A DNA stretch of 64,000 nt from Methylococcus mesophilus. GTDB taxonomy: Bacteria; Pseudomonadota; Gammaproteobacteria; Methylococcales; Methylococcaceae. Below are positions 1 through 9,968 of the stretch, in pieces. The translations under genes and the position numbers were made by a program. Below the pieces are notes generated by a model. It had not been told where the DNA came from. It saw nothing but the letters and a program-made list of their open reading frames with translations, and made no database searches. The first letter of the stretch is position 1; every line of letters begins with the position of its first letter. The stretch spans positions 4,037,501 through 4,101,500 of the forward strand of contig NZ_CP110921.1 in the NCBI RefSeq assembly GCF_026247885.1, written 5' to 3'.

Positions 1-1668
1 CTCGATCGCGCTGCGGATGCGCTCGGCGGTCTGGGCGGCGGCGGCTCCGCCCGTGTCCGGGGTTATGACCAGGAATTCCTCGCCCCCCATCCGGCATACG
101 ATATCGCTGGTGCGCACGGTTTCCCGCATGACGCGGGCGGCATGAACGAGTGCCTGGTCGCCGGCGTCGTGGCCCAGGGTGTCGTTGATGGATTTGAACC
201 AGTCGAGGTCGAGCATCATGATGCTCAGCGGCCGGCCGAACATCCGCGCCTCCGCCCATTCCTGTTCCAGTCTGTCCATCGCGTAGCGGCGGTTGGGCAG
301 GCCGGTGAGTTGGTCGGTATGGGCCATGAGTTCCAGGCGGCGGTTCGCGGCGGCCAGTTCCGAGGAGTAGCGTTCGATTTCCTTGCGTTCCCGCGCGAGC
401 TTCTTGTGCAGGGTGATGATGCGCTGGCCGGCGCGTATGCGGGCCTTTAGGACCCTGACGCTGGGCGGTTTGATGACATAATCGTCGATGCCCGCGCCGA
501 AGGCTTCGACCAGCGCATCCTCGCTCTCGCTCGCCGTGAGCATGACGATGTAGACGTTGCCGCCCAGCGCGGACGCCCGCAGCGCCTTGCACAGCTCCAG
601 GCCGTTCACGGGCTTCATGTGCCAGTCCGTGATCACCATTTCCGGTTCGTGCTCGAGCGCGTATTCGAGCGCCGCTTCGCCGTCCCGCCGTGACGCGACG
701 TGGTGCCCGTCCGCTTCGAGCTGGCGGGAGAGCCGCGTCAGCATGATGGGGTCGTCGTCCGCGAGCAGCACGTGCAGCTTTTCGTCCGCTTGCGGCATCT
801 GGCCGGAAGGCTCTGCGCCACCGGCTTGATCGTCGTCGGCGATGCCGATCATCCGGGTCCAGTCGAGCCATTCCGTCTGCGGGCCGCCGAGCAGGTGCGC
901 CAGATCCTCGTCGTCCAGCGCGCATTTCTTCGCCTCTGCCTGCAGCATCGGCGACAACGTGATGCGCCGGGATTCGTCGGCGAGACGGTAGTCAGCGATC
1001 CGCCGCGCCAAGACCAGCTGCCGGGCGAAACGGCCGATGCGGCTGTCGTCCTGGATTTCGTCCTGTTGGCTCAGTTCCAGCGCGTCGATAAAAACCTGCG
1101 GAAATCCCCAGTCCGTCAGCAGCATCCGGGTCAGGTCGTCATGATCGGTGGCAAAGCGCTCACGTTCCAGGGCGATCAGCCTTTCGCCGTCCGCCTGCCG
1201 CAGGCATTCACTGTATTCCTGCGGCCAGGCGGTGGCCAGGGCGAGGCGGCCCACGTCGGCCAGGAGGCCCAGCGTGAAAGCTTCTTTCGGAGCTACGGTG
1301 GGGACCTGGGCCGTGATCGATTGGAGCGCGACGGCGCAGGCCAGGGACTTCTGCCAGTAGGCCGGGTAGTCGAATGCCTCGCATTGGCCTTCGCGATGGG
1401 CGTCGATGAGCGAGAGGCTCAGTGCGAACTGGCGGATAGCCTGGAGGCCGAGGAGGCTCATGGCGTCGATGACGCTGGCGATCGGCCGGCGCGTGCCCTG
1501 TGCGGGGGCGTTGGCGAAGCGCAGGATCCGCCCGGTGAGCGCCGGGTCGGTCTGGATCAGCTGGGCCAGCGCTTCCGCCGTGACGTCTTCGCGCTGGGCC
1601 AGACTCAGGATCGCTGCGGCCGTACGCGACGGCGTGGGCAGCGAGTCGCACAGCTTTTGCTTATGCAT
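1..1668 (-). CDS. HDOD-receiver-GGDEF signalling protein (3' end cut by window edge)
   Basis: This is probably a response regulator that makes cyclic di-GMP. An N-terminal HDOD domain (about residues 10-210) is followed by a receiver domain from about residue 296, with the acidic LLADDDP pocket and the TDWHM phospho-acceptor segment. A GGDEF domain starts near residue 445 (AHTDQLTGLPNRR). The active-site motif is GGEEF, and RTSD lies five residues before it, which matches the RxxD inhibitory I-site of diguanylate cyclases. The start is the ATG of MHKQKLCDSL; an ATG a few bases upstream is closed by a stop. The reading frame is still open at base 1, so the C-terminus is missing. The hybrid kinase encoded 65 bases upstream on the same strand is a plausible phosphodonor; that pairing is inferred from position. 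Confidence 0.9.
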   Translation of the reverse strand, partial: MHKQKLCDSLPTPSRTAAAILSLAQREDVTAEALAQLIQTDPALTGRILRFANAPAQGTRRPIASVIDAMSLLGLQAIRQFALSLSLIDAHREGQCEAFDYPAYWQKSLACAVALQSITAQVPTVAPKEAFTLGLLADVGRLALATAWPQEYSECLRQADGERLIALERERFATDHDDLTRMLLTDWGFPQVFIDALELSQQDEIQDDSRIGRFARQLVLARRIADYRLADESRRITLSPMLQAEAKKCALDDEDLAHLLGGPQTEWLDWTRMIGIADDDQAGGAEPSGQMPQADEKLHVLLADDDPIMLTRLSRQLEADGHHVASRRDGEAALEYALEHEPEMVITDWHMKPVNGLELCKALRASALGGNVYIVMLTASESEDALVEAFGAGIDDYVIKPPSVRVLKARIRAGQRIITLHKKLARERKEIERYSSELAAANRRLELMAHTDQLTGLPNRRYAMDRLEQEWAEARMFGRPLSIMMLDLDWFKSINDTLGHDAGDQALVHAARVMRETVRTSDIVCRMGGEEFLVITPDTGGAAAAQTAERIRSAIE

Positions 1669-1733
1669 CTTCCATAGATCCGGGCCGAGACACAACGCGG
1701 GTTTCCGACGCTCCGGCGCCGGGGCTGGGGAGC

Positions 1734-4700
1734 TTACCGCGGCTCATGGTCGTCACCCTTTTCCAGACAGCCCCGTGAGGAGTCGCTCCGCATATCCTCC
1801 AGCAACCTGGCGGCGGAGGTTTCCAGCGCACGGATCAGCGCCGGATCTACGGCCGATCCTGCAGTACGGGCCCGGTCCTCCAGCCTTGCGGCCAGTTCCC
1901 GGACCGCTCCGGCGCAGAAATGGCCCGCCATGCCCTTGATGGCATGCGCCGCATCGGCCAGCGCGGCCAAGTCCGCACTCGCTCCCGCTTCACGCACGGC
2001 CGCGAGGTGCTTGGGGATCTCCTCGATACAGAGACCGATCATTTCGGCCAGGAGTTCCTCGTCGTGGTCCAGGCGCGCCAACGCTTGTTCCCTGCTCCAG
2101 GAAGGACCGCCGGACCCGCCACCGTCGCCGGCAGGACCGGGCACGGCTTCCCGGGAGTCCATGGATGCGGAGGTGCCCAGCCAGCGTTCGAGCGCCTCGG
2201 CCAAGCGGTCCCTGGAAACCGGTTTGCTGAGATAGTCGTCCATGCCGGCCGCCAGGCATTTTTCCCGCTCGCCCGTCGCGGCATGGGCGGTCAGCGCGAT
2301 GACCGGCGTGCGTCCCGACTCCGCGGAGAATTCCCTTGCGCGCAGTTCCTCCGTGGCTTCGTAGCCCCCCAGTACCGGCATCTGGCAATCCATGAGAATC
2401 AGGTCGTAAGGCGCGCGGGCCAGCAGATCCAGGGCGGCCTGGCCGTTGTCTGCGACGTCGGGAGCGATTCCAAACTTGCCGAGCATGGCGACGATCACTT
2501 TCTGGTTGACCCGGTTGTCCTCCACCACCAGGACCCTGCGGCCTTCGTAAGTCGGCAGTACGGCCTCCGACTTGTCGGGCATCCGGGGCTTGTCCTTGGC
2601 CTTGGTGGCGAGGACTTCCGCGATGGCGTTGAACAGCAGCGACTGCCGCACCGGTTTCAGCAGACTGCGCGCGATTCCGAGGGCCCGAAGCTCGGCTTCG
2701 CCGGCCAGGCCTCCGGAGGAAAGCAGCAGGCGCGGAGTGTCCCTGAGACGCGGGCTGGCATTCATGGCCCGGGCGAGCCCATAGCCGTCCATATGCGGCA
2801 TGTGGAGATCGAGCAAGACGAGGTCGTAGGGTCTCGATTCGCGCTGGGCGGCCTCCAGTTCGGCCAGCGCCGTGTCGCCGCGGTCGGCTTCGCCGACCTC
2901 CAGGCCCCAATGGGTCAGATAGTGGGTAAGGATGACGCGGTTGGTGGCGTTGTCGTCCACTACCAGGACCCGCCGATGGGAGAAGTCCGGCAGGGCGGGT
3001 GCAGCCGCACCTGCGACGTGTTCCAGGGGAAGCGTGAACCAGAAACGGCTGCCTTGGCCGGGCACGCTTTCCAGGCCGATGCTTCCACCCATGAGCTCGA
3101 CCAGGTCCCGGCAGATGGACAGGCCGAGGCCGGTGCCGCCGAAGCGCCGGGAGGTGGAATCGTCGGCCTGGGTGAACGGCTGGAACAGCCGCGCCTGGAC
3201 CTCCGGCGCGATGCCGATGCCGGTGTCACGAATCTCGAAGCTCAGGTTCGTCCGGCCGTCGCCCGCGTCCTCCTGCATCACCTTGACCGAAACCTCGCCA
3301 TTTTCGGTGAACTTGACGGAGTTGCCCAACAGATTGGTGAGCACTTGGCGGATCCGTGTCGGATCGCCGGTCCACATCCTGGGTATGTCCGCGGGCAGGA
3401 AGCAGTTCAGCTCCAGGCCCTTGTCGTGGGCGCGGCCGGCCAGCAGGGCGCAGACTTCCTCGACCAGGTCGGGCAGGTTGAATTCGGTCCGCTCGATCTC
3501 GACCTTCCCCGCTTCGAGCTTGGAGAAGTCGAGAATCGAGTTGATGATTTCGAGCAGGGATTCGGCGGAATTCGATGCGGTTTCCACCAGATCCCATTGC
3601 TCGCGGGACATGTCGGTATCCTTCAGCAGTTCCAGCATGCCGAGCACGCCGTTCATCGGGGTGCGTATCTCGTGGCTCATGTTGGCCAGGAACGCGCTCT
3701 TGGCCTGGGTGGCCTCCACGGCGGCGTCGTGGGCGGCTTTCAGGGAGGCCTTGGCGCGGTCCTCGAGTATCGCCAGCGCCAGCATTTCGCCGACCTGCCG
3801 GAGCATCGCCATCCGCGCCTCGTTGCGTGCGGGGTTGGGGTCGGTGTAGAGAAACATCACGCCCAGGACTTCGCCGCCGGATGCGATCGGCACGATGTAA
3901 TGGCCGTGGGTTTCCATGCCCTCGAAGCGGTGTTCGTGCAGGGCGTCCTTGAAGCAGTCGTCGGATACGAGGATTTCGCCTGAAACAGCGGTTCGGCCGC
4001 ATAGGCAGGCGCCCATCGGAATGGTCTGTTCGCGCCGGATGAATTCGTCGCAGAATTTTCCTTCCAGGACGAACAAATTCAGGTGGTCCTCGTTCTCCGC
4101 CTTCAGGAATATCCCGCCCTTGCGTTGCAGGTTGAAAGTACTGAGCCCGAACAGAATGCCAAGCACCTGCCGGCAGCGTTCTCTCAGCGGGCCGTTTTGC
4201 TGGAGGGTTTCGGTGATGCGCAGGCGGGCGGCGGTATCCTCCTGCTCCATCGCGAGTGCACGTTCGCTTTCGACCTTGACGCTCACGTCATGCTGGATCT
4301 GGACATAGCCCACCAGGCCGTTTCCTTCGGTATGGATCGGGGTGGTGCTGATCTCCGCCCAGTAATCCTGTTCGGCCCGTGTGTCCGGTCCAGTCCGGCG
4401 CCGGTTCAGGAGCCGACCGGACCAGGGCTGACCGGTCCGCAGTGCCGTCTGCATGGCGGCCAGGGTCTGTGGATCGGCGAGCGGGCTGTCCAGGACACTG
4501 GGGCTCTGGCCGAGCAGTTCCGGTTCGGCTATTCCGCTGAAACGGCACAGCGCTGGGTTCGCATAGATGATGCGCCCGGCACGGTCGGTGATCAGGATCA
4601 TCTCGCTGTTCGCGTCCATTGCCTGCTTGAGGCGGGCGAGCTGGGCCTCGGCCTCCTTTTGCGCCGTGACGTCGCGGCGGATGGATATGTACTGCCGCGG

Positions 4701-5270
4701 CTTGCCCACATCGTCCATCAGCGGAACGATGGTGCTGTCGACCCAGTAGCGGGTTCCGTCCTTACGGCGGTTGCAGAATTCGCCCTGCCAGATCTTTCCC
4801 CGGGCGATGGTGCGCCACATGTCGCGGATGTAGGCCTTGCCGTGGTAGCCGGAATTGACGATGCGGTGGTCCTGGCCGATGAGTTCGTCGCGGCCATAAC
4901 GCGAAACCGCGCAGAAATTGTCGTTCACGTACAGTATCTTGCCCTGCAGATCCGTGATGCTGACCAGTGCATGCGCGTCCAGCGCTTCCAGAAGCTCCTT
5001 GTTGCGCTGGCTTTCCTGCGCGATCTGCCGCGACAGGGGCCGCAGCGCCATCATCCACAGTAAGGGGGCGCTGAAAAGGGCAAGCAGGACCCCATCCAGT
5101 GCGCTTTCCTGCCACGGCAGCAGTTCCAGCCCGGTGCGCCGGATCGCCTCCAAGAGCGCCATGACGACCCCTTCGGTCAGGATGACGATGAGGCAGATGC
5201 TGCCCAGTGAGCGCAGGAAGCGCTGCCGCATGGCAGGGGGGGAAGTGAGGTCTTCGGACATGGTTTCCAT
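1734..5270 (-). CDS. Hybrid sensor histidine kinase (PAS-PAS-GAF-HisKA-HATPase-REC-REC-Hpt)
   Basis: This is a 1178-residue inner-membrane hybrid kinase. Two hydrophobic segments near residues 20-45 and 57-77 anchor it. Two PAS domains (about 95-205 and 215-325) and a GAF domain (about 350-500) follow. The HisKA box [10 protein letters not shown] is near residue 532, and the ATPase domain carries DTGIGI and GGTGLGL. Two receiver domains have phospho-acceptors in [11 protein letters not shown] (about 820) and [13 protein letters not shown] (about 958). A C-terminal Hpt domain contains [10 protein letters not shown] (about 1108). All parts of a four-step phosphorelay are therefore in one chain. 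The start METMSED is used; an internal ATG three codons later is also possible. The ligand cannot be told from sequence. The HDOD-receiver-GGDEF gene follows directly, suggesting an output to c-di-GMP. Confidence 0.95.
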   Translation of the reverse strand: METMSEDLTSPPAMRQRFLRSLGSICLIVILTEGVVMALLEAIRRTGLELLPWQESALDGVLLALFSAPLLWMMALRPLSRQIAQESQRNKELLEALDAHALVSITDLQGKILYVNDNFCAVSRYGRDELIGQDHRIVNSGYHGKAYIRDMWRTIARGKIWQGEFCNRRKDGTRYWVDSTIVPLMDDVGKPRQYISIRRDVTAQKEAEAQLARLKQAMDANSEMILITDRAGRIIYANPALCRFSGIAEPELLGQSPSVLDSPLADPQTLAAMQTALRTGQPWSGRLLNRRRTGPDTRAEQDYWAEISTTPIHTEGNGLVGYVQIQHDVSVKVESERALAMEQEDTAARLRITETLQQNGPLRERCRQVLGILFGLSTFNLQRKGGIFLKAENEDHLNLFVLEGKFCDEFIRREQTIPMGACLCGRTAVSGEILVSDDCFKDALHEHRFEGMETHGHYIVPIASGGEVLGVMFLYTDPNPARNEARMAMLRQVGEMLALAILEDRAKASLKAAHDAAVEATQAKSAFLANMSHEIRTPMNGVLGMLELLKDTDMSREQWDLVETASNSAESLLEIINSILDFSKLEAGKVEIERTEFNLPDLVEEVCALLAGRAHDKGLELNCFLPADIPRMWTGDPTRIRQVLTNLLGNSVKFTENGEVSVKVMQEDAGDGRTNLSFEIRDTGIGIAPEVQARLFQPFTQADDSTSRRFGGTGLGLSICRDLVELMGGSIGLESVPGQGSRFWFTLPLEHVAGAAAPALPDFSHRRVLVVDDNATNRVILTHYLTHWGLEVGEADRGDTALAELEAAQRESRPYDLVLLDLHMPHMDGYGLARAMNASPRLRDTPRLLLSSGGLAGEAELRALGIARSLLKPVRQSLLFNAIAEVLATKAKDKPRMPDKSEAVLPTYEGRRVLVVEDNRVNQKVIVAMLGKFGIAPDVADNGQAALDLLARAPYDLILMDCQMPVLGGYEATEELRAREFSAESGRTPVIALTAHAATGEREKCLAAGMDDYLSKPVSRDRLAEALERWLGTSASMDSREAVPGPAGDGGGSGGPSWSREQALARLDHDEELLAEMIGLCIEEIPKHLAAVREAGASADLAALADAAHAIKGMAGHFCAGAVRELAARLEDRARTAGSAVDPALIRALETSAARLLEDMRSDSSRGCLEKGDDHEPR

Positions 5271-5699
5271 ACTCGTTATGGGCAGGGATGGGGTCCGCGG
5301 CGCGAACGATAGATGAGGCGGCGGCCACCCTTGCTCGGACTGCGGCGCAGTCTAATGTGAAATCGTTTACGGCTTCAACAGGGTTCCGCAGTCGAAAAAG
5401 TCAGGCCAGGGGCGCATCCCGCCGGCGTCGGGCTGGGTCATACCGTTGATTCTCTGCGACAATCAGCCGCATTGAAGGCTCGTGACCGAGTTGCTACCGT
5501 GTCACCCATACGCCCCGTTGCCGATGAAAAGAAATCGGTCCCGCGCAGGGGCGGCATTCGGACCCAGCAACGTCTGCCTTTGGAAGGTCCGGCAAAATTA
5601 GAAATCAAGAACGTGGTTATGCATGGCCGGCCGCGCCTGGACAAGGTGGCCGCCTTACGAATGGTCGATCGTAGCTTCATGCCAAGGAGATAGCCACAG
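5271..5699. other. Intergenic region between divergent signalling genes
   Basis: These 429 bases separate the minus-strand hybrid kinase from the plus-strand sigma-54 activator and should hold both promoters. Short open frames exist on both strands, but none has a convincing ribosome binding site or recognisable protein. A good Shine-Dalgarno sequence, AAGGAGA, sits about ten bases before the ATG at 5700. I did not find a clear sigma-54 (-24/-12) or sigma-70 element. Confidence 0.5.
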
Positions 5700-7430
5700 A
5701 TGTTGAGCGAACAGTACCTCTCTTCCGTTTCCAGACCCGTCGAATTTCCCGATTGGAACCGTTTCAGCAGTTTGTACGTGGACCGGCCCGATCAGGCGTG
5801 GGAATGGATGCGCCAGACGGGGGTTCTGCCGGCCGCCCTGGATTGGGTCCGCCCGGAAGTCGCGGACGCTTGGTGCCGTTGCTTCGAGGATTACCGGCTT
5901 CCGCCTGGCACCGATGACTGGCCGCGCAAGCTTGATGGCCCCGCCGATCTTGGCCCCTCCGCTTCTTTGGAACTTGCATCCGTCTGGGAAAGGGTACGCT
6001 GTGTTTTCGAATTTCTGAAGGGGGCCCAGGCCGCTTTGATCGTCGCGGACGCTCATTGCCGGATTTTTCGGGTGCTGGATGACGGACTGCGGATGGCGCC
6101 CGTCGCCCGGGAAGTGCTCAAAGTCGGTGCCGACTGGCGGGAAGAGGTGCTCGGCAACAATGGCATCGGCAGCGCGGCGGCACTGGGGACGGCCATCGCC
6201 TTCGAAGGCAAGGAGCACTATGGCGCGAGATTGCACGCCCTGGTTACCGCCGGCTGTCCGCTCCAGAACGCGGCTGGAGAAACGACCGCCCTGGTCGGCC
6301 TGGTAAGCGACCGGCGCGGCTCCGCGGGCGCGCTGCTCGCCTTCCTGCGCATGGTTTGCGACGGGCTGGCCGCGCCGCGATCGGGCCGGGAGGGTCAGGC
6401 GGCTGGGCCTTGTCTTGAGCTAAGCCGAAGGGCTGATTACACGCCCGAAGTGCCGCCGGCTTCCCCGCCCGGCGAACAGCGCTTGATCAGTGATGCGGCG
6501 GTCGAGGGCCTGCTCGACAAAGCTTTGCGGCTGCAGGAGCGCGGCATTCCCCTTCTCGTCAGCGGAGAATCCGGGACAGGAAAGGAATACCTGGTGCGCT
6601 TCGCCCATCGCCTCGGGCCGCGGCGGAAGGGACCGTTGGTAGCCGTCAACTGTGCTTCGATTCCCAAGGATCTCATCGAAAGTGAGCTGTTCGGCTATGA
6701 AGCCGGCAGTTTCACCGGAGCCCGCAGCCGCGGGAAGCCGGGAAAATTTCTCCTGGCCGATGGCGGCGTGCTGTTTCTCGATGAAATCGGCGACATGAGC
6801 TTCGATCTCCAGGCGACGCTGCTGCGCGTCCTGGAGACCGGCGAGTTCGTGCCGGTCGGCGGCGCCAAGCCCTTGCGTGTCGACGTCCAGGTCGTGGCGG
6901 CAACCAATGTCGACTTGCAGGAAGCGATCCGCCAGGGGCGTTTCCGGCGCGATCTGTATTACCGGCTCAATGGGGCGCGCCTGCATCTGCCGCCGCTGCG
7001 GCAGCGGCCCGACCGATCCCGGATCGTGCAGGCGGTTTTCGAGCAGGAAGCTGCGGCGGCGGGAGTCCGGCACATCCGTTTGGGCGGAGAGGTCGCGGCT
7101 TTGTTCGAGCGCCACCCCTGGCCGGGAAACTTGCGGGAACTGCGCAACGTAATCAGGAATGCCCTGTTCGCTTGCTCCGGCGGCGTGCTGGCGGTGGACG
7201 ATCTGCCGGCGGATTTTCTCGAAGAGGCGGGGCAGGGCGGCGCTTCATCCGGCCTGGAGGGCCGGGAAATTTCCCAATTCGGTGACGGGCTCAGTCTGTC
7301 GAAAGTCGAATCGGAAAGCATCGCCGCGGCCATCTGCAGGTGCCGCGGCAACATGAGCCAAGCCGCCCGCGTGCTCGGGATCGCGCGCTCGACGCTGTAC
7401 AAGAAGGTGTCCCGTTACGGCTTGAGCTGA
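5700..7430 (+). CDS. Sigma-54-dependent transcriptional activator, AcoR-like
   Basis: This 576-residue enhancer-binding protein activates RNA polymerase carrying sigma-54. An N-terminal GAF-type sensor region (about 70-215) precedes the AAA+ domain (about 255-495). That domain has Walker A GESGTGKE, Walker B GGVLFLDEIGDM and the arginine-containing segment RFRRDLYYRLNG. The sigma-54 contact loop reads GSFTGA rather than the usual GAFTGA. The C-terminus is a Fis-type helix-turn-helix (NMSQAARVLGIARSTLYKK). The order GAF-AAA-HTH without a receiver domain resembles AcoR and related activators of alcohol or acetoin metabolism. The effector and targets are not visible. The gene stands alone, so the formate dehydrogenase operon or other nearby genes can only be guessed as targets. 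Confidence 0.9.
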   Translation: MLSEQYLSSVSRPVEFPDWNRFSSLYVDRPDQAWEWMRQTGVLPAALDWVRPEVADAWCRCFEDYRLPPGTDDWPRKLDGPADLGPSASLELASVWERVRCVFEFLKGAQAALIVADAHCRIFRVLDDGLRMAPVAREVLKVGADWREEVLGNNGIGSAAALGTAIAFEGKEHYGARLHALVTAGCPLQNAAGETTALVGLVSDRRGSAGALLAFLRMVCDGLAAPRSGREGQAAGPCLELSRRADYTPEVPPASPPGEQRLISDAAVEGLLDKALRLQERGIPLLVSGESGTGKEYLVRFAHRLGPRRKGPLVAVNCASIPKDLIESELFGYEAGSFTGARSRGKPGKFLLADGGVLFLDEIGDMSFDLQATLLRVLETGEFVPVGGAKPLRVDVQVVAATNVDLQEAIRQGRFRRDLYYRLNGARLHLPPLRQRPDRSRIVQAVFEQEAAAAGVRHIRLGGEVAALFERHPWPGNLRELRNVIRNALFACSGGVLAVDDLPADFLEEAGQGGASSGLEGREISQFGDGLSLSKVESESIAAAICRCRGNMSQAARVLGIARSTLYKKVSRYGLS

Positions 7431-7633
7431 CAGGAGTCGGAACGGCATAGGATGTGAGGGAAATGCCGCAGATTCATCGCGATATCACGCAGTTCCGCTG
7501 TCGGCAAAGCTGCCGCACCCGGTTCAGCCCGTCTTCCCGTCGTGGCCCAAGATTTGCAATATTGAAAGGCAGTGGTCGTCCGGGGTGCATGCGTAGAAGG
7601 CCCTCTCCATTCCCCGGTCGGCCGCGTCTCTCT

Positions 7634-7819
7634 TTAGTCTTCGCACTCCTCGCAGCTGCCGGCGACATCGTGTTGCTGGGAGCCCAGCACGAACTCCCGC
7701 CCTTTTTCCGTAAATCCGGTGGTGGTCGCGAGGATTTCCCTCCGGTACTTGTGCACCAGGTAGCCGGCGGCGATGCCCAGACCGAATACCACCAAGGGAT
7801 GCCTGAACAGGTATTTCAT
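7634..7819 (-). CDS. Small single-pass membrane protein, unknown function
   Basis: This 61-residue protein begins MKYLFRHPLVV and has one hydrophobic segment (about residues 7-22, VVFGLGIAAGYLVH). A basic stretch KYRRE follows, and the acidic, Cys-containing tail ends EECED. The ATG at 7819 was chosen because GAGGAA lies seven bases upstream; an in-frame TTG five codons earlier overlaps that ribosome binding site. I do not recognise the family. The charge pattern suggests an inner-membrane protein with a cytoplasmic C-terminus, which is an inference. Confidence 0.6.
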   Translation of the reverse strand: MKYLFRHPLVVFGLGIAAGYLVHKYRREILATTTGFTEKGREFVLGSQQHDVAGSCEECED

Positions 7820-7936
7820 CGATTCGTTCCTCAAATCAGGTTGCTTGACGTCCGTTGCGCGCTCCGCAGGGAGTGCCGCATACGGTTCCGCCGTGATGAT
7901 ATCACCGGTGCCGGAGCGGGATGATGCCTCGGGGAA

Positions 7937-8089
7937 TCACGGCGCATAGACCGCGGCGCCGACCCGGAACAGGTAGAAGAGCAATTCGAGCGCGGCAATG
8001 CCGAGGGCGATCTCGATCAGCTTGCGCAGATAAGGGGCGTTCTGTTTCATCCCGCCCTTCACGTTCCCCTTGTGCTGCCGAAGCTTCAT
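7937..8089 (-). CDS. 50-residue membrane protein overlapping ppnP, unknown function
   Basis: This small gene begins [13 protein letters not shown] and has one strongly hydrophobic stretch (about residues 22-45, [14 protein letters not shown]). Its ATG overlaps the TGA of the upstream ppnP-like gene in an ATGA arrangement, which supports real, coupled translation. A shorter version could start at the internal ATG at 8050. No family is recognised. The combination of a basic N-terminus and a single transmembrane helix is typical of small inner-membrane proteins. Confidence 0.5.
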   Translation of the reverse strand: MKLRQHKGNVKGGMKQNAPYLRKLIEIALGIAALELLFYLFRVGAAVYAP

Positions 8090-8397
8090 CCGAAGTGGCA
8101 CACGTAATGGAGCGTATCGCTCACCTCGATCCGGAAGCTGCTGTTCCCCGGAACGCTGAACGAATCGCCGGCCTGATAGCTTTGCCACTCGGGTTGGCCG
8201 GCGAGCTGCACGCGGCATCCGCCGGCGATGATCTCCATGATCTCCGGGGCGCCGGTTTCGAAATGCAGAGCGGAGGGCAGGATCACCCCCAAGGTCTTGC
8301 GGCTGCCGTCCGGGAACAGTACGGTGTGGCTGACGCATTTGCCGTCGAAATAGACATTGGCTTTCTTGACGACGCTGACGTTGTCGAACTGGCTCAT
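8086..8397 (-). CDS. ppnP: Pyrimidine/purine nucleoside phosphorylase PpnP
   Basis: This 103-residue protein belongs to the DUF1255/YaiE cupin family, whose E. coli member PpnP phosphorolyses a broad range of nucleosides to base and ribose 1-phosphate. Recognisable family features are the N-terminal [13 protein letters not shown], the central [13 protein letters not shown] and the C-terminal [15 protein letters not shown], ending in a YVCHFG-type tail. The length matches the family (about 94-105 residues). The start MSQFDNV was chosen because AGGA lies about nine bases upstream; a TTG seven codons earlier has no such signal. It lies 64 bases downstream of fdnI and may be cotranscribed with it. 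The gene for a 50-residue membrane protein overlaps its stop. Confidence 0.85.
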   Translation of the reverse strand: MSQFDNVSVVKKANVYFDGKCVSHTVLFPDGSRKTLGVILPSALHFETGAPEIMEIIAGGCRVQLAGQPEWQSYQAGDSFSVPGNSSFRIEVSDTLHYVCHFG

Positions 8398-8461
8398 GAG
8401 TGAATTCCTGGTCTGCAAAAAGGCCGGGCATTATAGACCGGGCGGCGGCGTACGCCAGCGC

Positions 8462-9097
8462 CTACTCCCCGCCGATCACCCGCCGGTACCAGCCCGGATG
8501 ATGCTTGCGCGCCCAGGCCCGGCTCACGGTGCCGCGGACCATCGCGCCGAGGGTGCCCTTGATCCACAGGGCGGCGTAGATGTGGACGATGATGCCCGCG
8601 ATCATGACGAAGGCGCAGACCGCGTGGAGCAGCAGCGCTAGGCGGACTACGTCGATGCCGAAATAGGGCGCGAACCAGGGCCGCCAGATCGCGATGCCGG
8701 TGAGGAGCAGGGTCGGAATGGTGGCGATCATGGTCCAGAACAGCATCTTCTGGCCGGCGTTGTAGCGGTCCACCTCCGGCAGCCGGTCTTCGCGGTTCCT
8801 CACCACGTCGGCGATCCGGCGGAGCCAGACGATGTCGTTCCGGGTCAGCAGGTTGTGATGCCAGAATTTGAGCGCCAGGCCGGAGAACGAGAGGAACAGC
8901 AAGACGCCGATGTATGGATGCAGGATGCGGGTCCAGGTGGGCCCGCCGAAGAACTGGGTGAACCAGAACATGGAGGGGTGGAACAGCGCCAGGCCGGAGA
9001 AGCTCAGCAGCAGGAAGGTGAGGGCGGTGACCCAGTGGTTGAAGCGTTCCGCCGGGCTGTAGCGCTCGACGGGCGGCGGATTGCGGTCGGTGCTCAT
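8462..9097 (-). CDS. fdnI: Formate dehydrogenase-N gamma subunit, cytochrome b556
   Basis: This 211-residue inner-membrane subunit takes electrons from the beta subunit and passes them to quinone through two b-type haems. Four hydrophobic helices are visible. Histidines fit haem ligation in RFNHWV (helix 1), ILHPYIGV (helix 2) and the last helix segment ([12 protein letters not shown]). Length and layout match FdnI/FdoI. The ATG overlaps the TGA of fdnH in an ATGA arrangement, so the operon order is fdnG-fdnH-fdnI. Whether the enzyme serves formate respiration or the last step of C1 oxidation cannot be decided from the window. Confidence 0.93.
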   Translation of the reverse strand: MSTDRNPPPVERYSPAERFNHWVTALTFLLLSFSGLALFHPSMFWFTQFFGGPTWTRILHPYIGVLLFLSFSGLALKFWHHNLLTRNDIVWLRRIADVVRNREDRLPEVDRYNAGQKMLFWTMIATIPTLLLTGIAIWRPWFAPYFGIDVVRLALLLHAVCAFVMIAGIIVHIYAALWIKGTLGAMVRGTVSRAWARKHHPGWYRRVIGGE

Positions 9098-9966
9098 GCC
9101 TTTTCCTCCTCTTCGTCTTCCTCGGTCTCATTGGGGCCGACCGTGACATAGTGGAAAAACCCGGCCAGCGCCGTGAACGCCAGGGCGGCCGTGGCCAGGG
9201 GTTTGAAAATCCCTTTCCACAGACCGACCGTGGGGGAGATGGCCGGGTCTTTCGGCAGGTCGTTGTAGAGCTGCGGCTTGTCGGCATGATGCAGCACGTA
9301 CATGACATGGGTGCCGCCCACGCCGGCCGGGTCGTAGAGCCCGGCGTTCCCGAAGCCACGCTCCTTGAGGTCGGCGATGCGGTCATTGGCGTGCTCGATC
9401 ATGTCCTCCTTGCTGCCGAACACCAGCGCCTGAGTCGGGCAGGCCTTGATGCAGGCCGGTTCCAGCCCCACCGACACGCGGTCCGAGCACAGGGTGCACT
9501 TGTAGACCTTGCTGTCCTTGTTGGACAGGCGGGGGATGTCGAACGGGCAGCCGGCGATGCAGTAGCCGCAGCCGATGCAGTTCTCCTCGTGGAAATCGAC
9601 GATGCCGTTGCTGTACTGGATGATCGCGCCCGGCGAGGGGCAGGCCTTGAGGCAGCCGGGGTCGGCGCAGTGCATGCAGCCGTCCTTGCGGATCAGCCAC
9701 TCGAGGGTGCCGTTTTCCTCGGTCTCGGCGAACCGCATCAAGGTCCAGCTGTTGGCGGTCAGGTCGTGCGGATTCTGGTAGGAACCCTCGTTGATGCCGA
9801 CCTCTTCGCGCAGATCGTTCCATTCCTGGCAGGCCGACTGGCAGGCCTTGCAGCCGATGCACTTGGTGACGTCGATGAGCTTGGCCACCTCCGTCGTCTG
9901 CCGCTGCTGCGGGCTGGGCGTGGTGGTAGCGGAACGTTGGACGATGTCCAGGGATTGCAGTGCCAT
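9094..9966 (-). CDS. fdnH: Formate dehydrogenase-N beta subunit, four [4Fe-4S] clusters
   Basis: This 290-residue iron-sulfur subunit wires electrons from the molybdenum/tungsten active site to the membrane cytochrome b. Four cysteine groups are visible: [35 protein letters not shown], and CTLC with the later CIKAC. They match the ferredoxin-like clusters of FdnH. A single hydrophobic helix near residues 250-275 ([19 protein letters not shown]) anchors the C-terminus, as in E. coli. The tail is very acidic. The start lies two bases after the fdnG stop, and the stop overlaps the fdnI start, so all three subunits are translated in sequence. Confidence 0.95.
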   Translation of the reverse strand: MALQSLDIVQRSATTTPSPQQRQTTEVAKLIDVTKCIGCKACQSACQEWNDLREEVGINEGSYQNPHDLTANSWTLMRFAETEENGTLEWLIRKDGCMHCADPGCLKACPSPGAIIQYSNGIVDFHEENCIGCGYCIAGCPFDIPRLSNKDSKVYKCTLCSDRVSVGLEPACIKACPTQALVFGSKEDMIEHANDRIADLKERGFGNAGLYDPAGVGGTHVMYVLHHADKPQLYNDLPKDPAISPTVGLWKGIFKPLATAALAFTALAGFFHYVTVGPNETEEDEEEEKA

Positions 9967-9968
9967 GG

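Noticed and set aside
1920-3983. 687-codon open frame antisense to the hybrid kinase
   Set aside because: Shadow of receiver, ATPase and Hpt coding sequence; no protein-like features.
5472-5693. 73-codon TTG-started frame before the sigma-54 activator
   Set aside because: No ribosome binding site and no recognisable sequence; better read as promoter region.
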